A stretch of DNA of 64,000 nucleotides from Anaerohalosphaera lusitana (lineage in GTDB: Bacteria > Planctomycetota > Phycisphaerae > Sedimentisphaerales > Anaerohalosphaeraceae), in assembly GCF_002007645.1 (NCBI RefSeq), contig NZ_CP019791.1, positions 2,170,001-2,234,000 on the forward strand, written 5' to 3'. The notes under the pieces were generated by a model, which was given only the letters and a program-made list of their open reading frames with translations, was not told the origin of the DNA and did no database searches. Within the stretch, counting starts at the first letter, position 1, and every line of letters begins with the position of its first letter. Positions 33,207-45,700 of the stretch are shown in pieces. A program made the translations under genes and the position numbers.

Positions 33207-33479
33207 GGTTGTCTCCTGATTTGGATCTTTCCATACACGGCGATCCTGGTCAATTGCCTATCAGTATAAGGCAAAGTTCTTAAATTATGAAGATTTTTAT
33301 TGACTTTATTGTTATTGGCCTGTAAACATCGACATAAGTTAAGGGTGGAACCGAGCTCTGATATTCCATCTCCCTCCTAAGCCCTTTTGACTGATTGAAT
33401 ATTAAAATTAGTTGAAAGGTTTCTACATGTCTTCGTCTAAAGTCACTTTTAAGCAAAGCTTGATTGGGGGGTATTTAAG
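33207..33479. other. Divergent intergenic region before cas3
   Basis: This AT-rich stretch lies between the PH-domain gene (minus) and cas3 (plus). It holds the candidate cas promoter below. No further element is seen. Confidence 0.4.
33300..33328 (+). promoter_or_regulatory. Possible promoter of the cas operon
   Basis: TTGACT at 33300-33305 and TAAACA at 33323-33328 (17-nt spacer) point toward cas3, but the -10 box is poor. Confidence 0.3.
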
Positions 33480-38112
<4,633 letters not shown>

Positions 38113-38145
38113 TCAACTGAATATTTCAGAAAGGAAAGAATAAAA

Positions 38146-39027
38146 ATGTCTAATCCAATCGAAAATCGGTATGAATTCGTATATCTCTTCGACGTTGAAA
38201 ACGGCAATCCCAACGGCGACCCGGACGCAGGCAACATGCCCCGGATCGACCCCGAGACCAGCTACGGCATCGTTACGGACGTTTGTCTCAAACGTAAGAT
38301 TCGCAATTTTGTTGAGATCGCACACGACGACAAAGCACCCAATTGCATATACGTGAAAGAGAGGGCTATTCTTGCCAGTCAGCAGGCAAAAGCTTACGAG
38401 GCTCTCAAGCTCAAGAACGATAAGAAAAACGGTGACGGAATTGCTCAAGCACGACGGTGGATGTGTCAGAATTTTTATGATGTTCGTACATTCGGTGCCG
38501 TAATGAGCCTACAAAATTACAACTGCGGTCAGGTTCGAGGCCCTGTGCAGATTAACTTCGGACGGAGCATAGACGCTATCGCCCCAAGGGATCTTTCGAT
38601 AACACGCATGGCTGTCGCCACCGAAAAAGAAGCTAAGTCTCAGGGCGGTGACAACAGGACGATGGGGCGCAAATCCATTGTTCCATATGCTCTCTATCGC
38701 ACTGAGGGATATGTTTCAGCATGCCTGGCGGAAAAGACAGGCTTTGGTGAGGATGATCTGGAGCTGCTCTGGAACTCTCTTGTCAATATGTTCGACCACG
38801 ATAGATCCGCAGCACGGGGCAAGATGTGTCCGCGGAAGCTGATTGTTTTCAAGCACGACAGCAAACTCGGCAACGCCCCCGCACACAAGCTGTTTGAAAC
38901 GGTCGATGTCAAACCGTGCGAAGGCAACCCGCCTCGTGGTTGGGACGATTACGAGGATGGTCTGTCATGTCCGCCTAGCGGCTCGCTGGACGGTTTTAAC
39001 GGCGTCGAAGTTATGCACATACTTTGA
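38146..39027 (+). CDS. cas7c: Cas7c/Csd2 backbone subunit
   Basis: The 293-aa protein carries the Csd2/Csh2 signature ([25 protein letters not shown]) and the thumb/QNY region ([16 protein letters not shown]). Six or seven copies coat the guide RNA in the Cascade complex. The ribosome site AAAGG lies 11 nt upstream. Its end overlaps or abuts cas4. Confidence 0.96.
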   Translation: MSNPIENRYEFVYLFDVENGNPNGDPDAGNMPRIDPETSYGIVTDVCLKRKIRNFVEIAHDDKAPNCIYVKERAILASQQAKAYEALKLKNDKKNGDGIAQARRWMCQNFYDVRTFGAVMSLQNYNCGQVRGPVQINFGRSIDAIAPRDLSITRMAVATEKEAKSQGGDNRTMGRKSIVPYALYRTEGYVSACLAEKTGFGEDDLELLWNSLVNMFDHDRSAARGKMCPRKLIVFKHDSKLGNAPAHKLFETVDVKPCEGNPPRGWDDYEDGLSCPPSGSLDGFNGVEVMHIL

Positions 39028-39029
39028 TC

Positions 39030-39701
39030 ATGTACTCCGAAGACGAGCTTATTTCGATCTCGGCATTGCAGCATTATGCGTTTTGTCCGCGTCAGTGCGG
39101 CCTTATACACATAGAGCAGACCTGGCTGGAAAATATGTTCACTGCTAAGGGACGTGTGCTGCATGAAAAAGTTCACGAAAGTGACAACGAAGTCCGGTCA
39201 GATTTGCGGATCGTACGCGGCCTGCGAATAAGGTCGCTTCGCATTGGTCTTGTCGGTCAGTCGGATGTCGTGGAGTTTCTTCGAAGCGAAACGGGAATTG
39301 TGCTGCCGGGAACAGAAGGTCTCTGGCAGCCTTTTCCGGTTGAATACAAGCGCGGCAAGCCAAAAACTGATTCATCCGACAGCATTCAGCTTTGTGCACA
39401 GGCTATGTGTCTGGAAGAAATGCTGAACGTTAGTATCGAAAAAGCGGCAGTATTTTACGGCAGACCTCGCAAACGGTTTGAAGTCGATGTGACAGACGAG
39501 CTGCGAGAGGAGACGGTGACTGTACTTAAGGCAATTCGTACTATGCTGACGACAGGGCAGACGCCAAAGGCCAAATACAGCCGAAAATGTAAAAGTTGTT
39601 CGCTTTACGCTCGCTGTATGCCCAGAACCACAGGCATTAGTAAACGCATTGGTGCATATATCAGCAAAGCTTATGAGGATCCAGAGGAGGTGCCGGACTG
39701 A
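39030..39701 (+). CDS. cas4: Cas4 (type I-C, FeS exonuclease for spacer processing)
   Basis: The 223-aa protein has the Cas4 start HYAFCPRQCGLIHIEQTW, nuclease motifs (VEYKRGKPK) and a terminal Cys cluster (KCKSCSLYARCMP). The Cys residues hold a 4Fe-4S cluster. It trims prespacers and selects those with a proper PAM. I chose ATG 39030; an in-frame TTG at 39024 overlaps the cas7 stop. It overlaps cas1 by one base. Confidence 0.96.
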   Translation: MYSEDELISISALQHYAFCPRQCGLIHIEQTWLENMFTAKGRVLHEKVHESDNEVRSDLRIVRGLRIRSLRIGLVGQSDVVEFLRSETGIVLPGTEGLWQPFPVEYKRGKPKTDSSDSIQLCAQAMCLEEMLNVSIEKAAVFYGRPRKRFEVDVTDELREETVTVLKAIRTMLTTGQTPKAKYSRKCKSCSLYARCMPRTTGISKRIGAYISKAYEDPEEVPD

Positions 39702-40732
39702 TGAAGCAATTGTTAAATACGCTTTTTGTGACTACGCAGGGGGCATATCTTTCCAAGAAGGGCGATACGGTTGTCGTTAATGTCGAACACAAGCCGGTTC
39801 TGAGAGTGCCCGTTCACAATATCGGATCCATCATATGTTTCGGTAACGTAATGTGCAGTCCCTTCCTGATGGGATTATGCGGGAAACAAAATGTGACACT
39901 TTCATTTCTTACAGAAAACGGTCGTTTCCTTGCTCGTGTACATGGGCCGGTAAATGGGAATGTACTGTTGCGTAAAGAGCAGTTTCGCAGGTCCGACGAC
40001 TTGAATGCCAGTGCCCGTATCGCTCAAACAATGGTAACCGCGAAAATCGCCAACAGCAGAATAGTGCTGCTGCGACACCTTCGTGATAGCTGCAGTATTG
40101 AAGGTGTTAACATTATTCGTAACGCTGTTGAAAATATGATGGAGCATCTGCAGACCTTGCAGGATGAATGCTCTCTGGATACAGTCAGGGGTGTCGAAGG
40201 CATGGCAGCGAATGCATATTTTGACTGCTTTGATCATCTTATGACGGCGAACAAGGATGCGTTTGTCTTTGCGACCCGCAGCCGTCGGCCACCTCTTGAC
40301 AACGTAAATGCTTTGCTCTCATTCGTCTATACTTTGCTGGTGCGTGACGTTGAATCGGCCCTGGAAAGTGCGGGGCTGGACCCTGCAGTGGGCTTTCTTC
40401 ATCGGGACAGACCCGGCCGTCCCAGTCTGGCTTTGGATGTAATGGAGGAATTGCGTGCGTACCTGGCGGATCGCTTTGTTCTTTCGCTGATCAACCGTCA
40501 GCAGGTCAGGCCTTCGGGCTTTACCAGAACCGAATCCGGTGCGGTTATGATGGATGATCAGACTCGTAAGGCACTGCTGGTCGCCTGGCAGAAACGAAAA
40601 CAGGAAGAAATAATGCACCCATTTCTTAAAGAAAAAATCTCGCTGGGATTGCTCCCTCATGCACAGGCAATGTTGCTTGCCCGTTATCTGCGGGGAGAGT
40701 TGGAAGGATATCCGCCGTTTCTTTGGAGATGA
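39701..40732 (+). CDS. cas1c: Cas1 integrase (type I-C)
   Basis: The 343-aa protein shows the Cas1 catalytic positions: Glu in RGVEGMAANAYF, His in VGFLHRDRPGRPSLALDVMEELR, with Asp in the same helix. It integrates new spacers next to the leader with Cas2. It follows cas4 directly. Confidence 0.97.
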   Translation: MKQLLNTLFVTTQGAYLSKKGDTVVVNVEHKPVLRVPVHNIGSIICFGNVMCSPFLMGLCGKQNVTLSFLTENGRFLARVHGPVNGNVLLRKEQFRRSDDLNASARIAQTMVTAKIANSRIVLLRHLRDSCSIEGVNIIRNAVENMMEHLQTLQDECSLDTVRGVEGMAANAYFDCFDHLMTANKDAFVFATRSRRPPLDNVNALLSFVYTLLVRDVESALESAGLDPAVGFLHRDRPGRPSLALDVMEELRAYLADRFVLSLINRQQVRPSGFTRTESGAVMMDDQTRKALLVAWQKRKQEEIMHPFLKEKISLGLLPHAQAMLLARYLRGELEGYPPFLWR

Positions 40733-40748
40733 TTGAAAGGGATATAAG

Positions 40749-41039
40749 ATGATGGTTCTGGTGGCTTATGATGTCAATACTGAGACAAAGGCGGGACGGG
40801 GTCGTTTGAGGCACGTTGCGAAGCTCTGTGAAAATCGTGGTCAGCGTGTGCAGAATTCGGTGTTTGAATGCCTTGTTGATCCCGCTCAATGGGTCGAATT
40901 GCGTCAGGCTCTTGTCGGCGTAATTGCAGAGGATACCGATAGCCTGCGGTTCTATTTTCTTGGCAAGAATTGGAAAAGACGTGTCGAGCATGTCGGGGCC
41001 AAGCCTGGATATGATCCACAGGGGCCAATGATAGTCTGA
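40749..41039 (+). CDS. cas2: Cas2
   Basis: The 96-aa protein starts with the ferredoxin-like strand VLVAYDVNTETKAGRGRLRHVAKLC, which contains the conserved Asp after beta-1. It forms the central dimer of the Cas1-Cas2 integrase. It lies 16 nt after cas1 and directly before the leader. Confidence 0.97.
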   Translation: MMVLVAYDVNTETKAGRGRLRHVAKLCENRGQRVQNSVFECLVDPAQWVELRQALVGVIAEDTDSLRFYFLGKNWKRRVEHVGAKPGYDPQGPMIV

Positions 41040-41225
41040 ATGTGCCATCGCGAACCCCAGTTGCACACGGTTTTGCCGGGAGGTTCGCGATTGATGTAAA
41101 TGCTTTTTGGCAAGTGAATTATGGAAACGAAATATATCTCTGTTCCGGAAATCCCCTTCGACTGCGGAAGGTTCGCGATAAACCCTTGCTAACTTCTGCA
41201 ATGACAGTATTATATAACCCTTACC
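41040..41225 (+). promoter_or_regulatory. CRISPR leader
   Basis: This 186-bp stretch between cas2 and the first repeat has no gene. The 9-mer GGTTCGCGA occurs twice in direct orientation (41082-41090 and 41170-41178) and once inverted (41048-41056). The first pair is a perfect inverted repeat. These may be integration or promoter signals. An AT-rich stretch (TATTATATAACC) lies just before the first repeat. Confidence 0.7.
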
Positions 41226-42446
41226 GTCGCTCCCATCACGGGAGCGTGGATTGAAACATCATCTGCACATGCGGCTCAACATCCACCAACGTCGCTCCCA
41301 TCACGGGAGCGTGGATTGAAACAGCGTCTCGGTCGTACTCTCCGCACTCATCCTCGGTCGCTCCCATCACGGGAGCGTGGATTGAAACAGGGTAGCGAAC
41401 GCCTTACCGAACTTGTTAAGATGTCGCTCCCATCACGGGAGCGTGGATTGAAACCACACTGTCACAGAGATAAAGGAGGTGCTGTAATGGTCGCTCCCAT
41501 CACGGGAGCGTGGATTGAAACGTACTGGTTCGGGTTGGTCAATTCCCGATGCAAGGTCGCTCCCATCACGGGAGCGTGGATTGAAACATGTAGCCACACA
41601 CCTTGTGGCGTGATTCGTAAGGTCGCTCCCATCACGGGAGCGTGGATTGAAACAGCATCGGCGGGTGTATTGACATCAAAGAGCAGTGGTCGCTCCCATC
41701 ACGGGAGCGTGGATTGAAACATCTAGCCAGCTCTTAACACGGTCGATATCCCAAGTCGCTCCCATCACGGGAGCGTGGATTGAAACGGTCGGGCCTTATT
41801 TAACCCTTTACGGAGGTCTGTCGCTCCCATCACGGGAGCGTGGATTGAAACATAAATGTCGCGCCCTCAAATGACTGCGTTACCAGGTCGCTCCCATCAC
41901 GGGAGCGTGGATTGAAACGTCGCCATTATCGTCCTCTTGTATTGGTGCAGATGTCGCTCCCATCACGGGAGCGTGGATTGAAACAACCTTCTTCATCCCC
42001 TCCTTAAATTCCTGATACGTCGCTCCCATCACGGGAGCGTGGATTGAAACTATTTCGGCGAATAGTCTAGACTAAAAGGGGGCCGTCGCTCCCATCACGG
42101 GAGCGTGGATTGAAACGCCGACACTGTCTCACCGCAATACCGGCAAGCAAGTCGCTCCCATCACGGGAGCGTGGATTGAAACGATTTGCAAGTCATTACT
42201 CGTCAAGTCGACGCCGGTCGCTCCCATCACGGGAGCGTGGATTGAAACGCATTGTCCGATCATCCCACCATCCAGGAGATGCGTCGCTCCCATCACGGGA
42301 GCGTGGATTGAAACCATGCTTAATCGTTTATCCGCATTCCGCTGCCATGTCGCTCCCATCACGGGAGCGTGGATTGAAACTATCTTATATCGCACCAAAT
42401 CAAGACCAGACCAAGTCGCTCCCATCACGGGAGCGTGGATTGAAAC
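41226..42446 (+). CRISPR. Type I-C CRISPR array, 19 repeats
   Basis: Nineteen copies of a 32-bp repeat start at 41226, 41291, 41357, 41423, 41490, 41556, 41622, 41689, 41755, 41820, 41887, 41953, 42019, 42085, 42151, 42217, 42283, 42349 and 42415. The repeat begins GTCGCTCCC and ends GTGGATTGAAAC with an inner CTCCC/GGGAG palindrome, typical of I-C. Eighteen spacers of 33-35 bp lie between them. All repeats look identical, which suggests an active array. The array reads with the cas genes. A nineteenth spacer-like segment and a 9-bp piece of repeat (GTCGCTCCC at 42482-42490) follow the last full repeat. Confidence 0.99.
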
Positions 42447-42598
42447 ACTGAGGATTGCTCCTTCCTGCACGCTGGCTGAGCGTCGCTCCCTTATTCTTTT
42501 ACCATCGTCTTACTCCGACAAATTACTCAATACACTGAGTAATTTTACTTTATCTACAAAACAGTGTAAGGCTTTGCCCAACAACGGCTTGTAAATGC

Positions 42599-42634
42599 AA
42601 AAAGCCTGCCGAAAAACCTTCAGCAGGCTTTTTG
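42599..42634. terminator. Bidirectional terminator between array and protease gene
   Basis: The stem AAAAAGCCTGC / GCAGGCTTTTT is symmetric, with T runs on both strands. The rest of 42491-42743 holds no visible gene. Confidence 0.8.
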
Positions 42635-42743
42635 CACTTGTCCGCTTATGAACGAAAGTAGCTATTCAGTCAACTTATCAGTAGTTAAAAAATACCAACA
42701 ACACCACTGATGTCAGCATTGGGTCGGATCAAATCTGTTGGGT

Positions 42744-45700
42744 TTATTGAGCCCAGTCGTTTGCAAGCTGTGTAAAATCTAAGAGATCAATTTTCTGATC
42801 TCCATTTGGAAGTGGAGCTACATCGACAACAGGATTTGTGTTGTAGTTGAGCCAGGCTTCACCCAAAATAAGCAGGTCGGCGATGTCGATCCTGCAGTCT
42901 TTTGTGAAATCGGAATGATAGGGAGTCGTAGCGAGGTCTGCATTAGTTTTCTTTACATCAACAGCTCCTTCATTAACTTTTGCTTCATTCAATTCGACTG
43001 TCACGGGCGTGCAATTGAGCGGCCCCGAGGCAAACTGAATGTCAGCCATCTTGCCGTCATACTGCATCGGCTGAGCGCCTGCCAATGCAAGTTTAATCGT
43101 TCCCGGAACGGCCGTATTTGAAATAAAGCTGAAGTTGTTCAGCCCAACCATTTCGCCCTGAGTTACTATCGGTGTACCAAAAATTGAGTGGTCGTATTGA
43201 ACCGTGAGATCAACAGAATAGATTTCGGTGCCGTCCTCAAATGTAATATGTATAGGCAATGTGCAATTCTCATGAGGTAAATATGTTTTGTCTGTCAGAG
43301 ACACCGCTGTTGAAGGATCGGTATTACTGTTCAAATCACTCATGGTCTGCTGTGCCATAGAATCGCTCCAGTTGCCTGATACGTCACCAACAAGAATGCC
43401 CGTGAAATTCTGTCCTGGCTGATCTGTATTCAAAAGAGGGAACTCTCTTTCTTCCGGCACGAACGTCCAGATTTCTTCACTGCCGGGGAACGGAACCGAT
43501 ATCAAATCGACCGCTTTTTGTAGGATATATGATGCATCCATTGCTGAAACAAGCCCATTCCTGTTTACATCTGCAGCGATTTGCTGGTTCTGTGAAAGGG
43601 TCCGAAGTCCCGCGTCGGCCTGTAAGATGAGTGATGCATCGAAGGCTGTTATCTCTTGGGCATCGTTCGACTTAGCAGGTTTGAGGCGATAGCTGCCAAC
43701 GGGAATGTCTTGCATTGAGTAAGACCCGGTTCCTTCGCTAACAGTATCAATGGGATTGCCCACGCCCGAAAGGGTCAGAGCAGTGCTGGGTATTCCAGCC
43801 AGGTCGTTGAAATAGCTGACTGTGCCGCTGATCCCGAACAGGCCGTTGACGATGACGCTGCCGTTGTCGACCGCATGCGATATCGTCCCATCGTTAAGGA
43901 CCGAACTGTGAATAGTCAACGGCGAAGTTGCCGGAGGTGGTGCAATGATCTCAAATTTTATGACAGCTAAATCTCCAGTGTCGCTTACAGAAGCAGCGCC
44001 TGCTGTAGATATTCGGATTTCTCCAGCCGTAGCAGTGTTTGCTGTAAAGGACCAGTCAGGGATGAGTCCACCTTTGTTTACACTGCTGATGTTCAGTATG
44101 CTGCTATCATATTCAATGGTACAGCTCGCAGCCAGAAGCCCCTGGACATCGGCCAGTGTGAGTGGGACAGTAACAATGGTTCCATAATCACCCACAGCCT
44201 CAGGCAAGGAAATGACGATCTGTTCATCGTGGAATGTAAATGCATTAGTTAAACTGCATGAAGTCATATCAGGGTTGATCAGCTTCACATCCACGAGTGC
44301 AGGGTCGTGGGATGGGGTTTTACAGCGGATTTGTGACGAACTCAAGTATTCGACGTCAACAGCTTGCTCTGTGCCAAACATAACGGTCGCCCCTGTCTGG
44401 AACATGCTGCCGGAAAGCGTTACAAGTGTCCCCCCATCTGCTGAGCCGGTATTTGGACTGACTGAATTAAGTGAAGGGGCATTTTCTACATTTACTGTAT
44501 GCGGCAAAGCAGGCGTTCCGTTATAAACTGTGCTGATGCCGTCGGTTGCTGTGATGTAGTAATCAAGGCCGGGGGGCACTACTGCTGAGCCTGAAATACT
44601 CGCACTCCACATGCCTTCGCTTGTGTTAAGCATTGACAGTGACCGGAAAACTTCTTCACCTATTGCTCTATAATACAGTGTTACGGATTCCACTGTGACA
44701 TTGTCACTTGCAGATGCCGTGATGCGGAGATTGGTGCCCCCAACAGCCTCAAAAACAGGGGTATGCGTAATTTCGGGAACTATAGTATCCAGGGGCGCAG
44801 CTGATGCAACATTCGAATAGTTCGACTCGGTGTAATCTGTTTTTAACACGGTAAATTTGTAGTAGAGCGGCACTGCTGGAACAACGTCTGTATCAGTGAA
44901 GTATTCACGGCCGACCGGAATGATAGTGTCATTGATTTTTTCGTACGTTCCGTCTAAAGTAGTACTCCGATATATGTTGTAACCGGCCAGCATGTCAAAA
45001 TCATCCTGCTGCCAACTTAGTTCGATTCTCCCTTCACGGCCTGTTGCATGCAGCGTCATGGCTAGTATGCCCATTGTTTTAACTTCGAACCGGAATCTAC
45101 CAACATCATGACCAGTGACTAGCCATGGGTCATCTGCGGCAACAGCTCCGGATATGCGTATGCAATGGTAACCGTCTCCGGTCACTGGGACTACCCAGAA
45201 AGAGCCCTCCCAGGTGCGCGCATCGATCCAGCCGGCATTGTCGTTATCTATTGGCTTGACAACGAAATCTGTGTACGGCGAGGTTGGACCGAATGTCACA
45301 AATGGAATATTGTTTGGATCGGTGTTCATGTCTCTGTTGAAAGTGACGCGGAAAGTAGTTGGACCCATGCCAACCTCTGGAATAGATAGGGCGGATTGGC
45401 CGTTAATATACAGGCCATCGACAAAAGGATAAGTGGACTCATATCCACGGGCAGGGGGCTGGCCGTAAACAACTTTTGCCTTGGTGAAATCATCGTAATA
45501 ATCATAGATCAGATAATCGATGAGTGTCGATGAATCTGTTCCCCAGAAATTGTCTTTCATGGTTACAATGTTCTCATTATTCCCTGGTGCTTGTATATGC
45601 ATCCAGTTATTCAGACTTGGATCCCAATACTTGTTCAAAAATGCATTAAATCTAAAATGCCCTGTGTCGGCTTGAGTCACGTAATCCAATGCCTCCTGAG

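Noticed and set aside
41258-42481. Self-targeting CRISPR spacers
   Set aside because: No spacer matched other parts of the window by eye; partial similarity was not beyond chance.
41316-42594. Several open frames reading through the CRISPR array on both strands
   Set aside because: Their peptides are repeats of the same 10-12 residues encoded by the CRISPR repeat, so they are artefacts.
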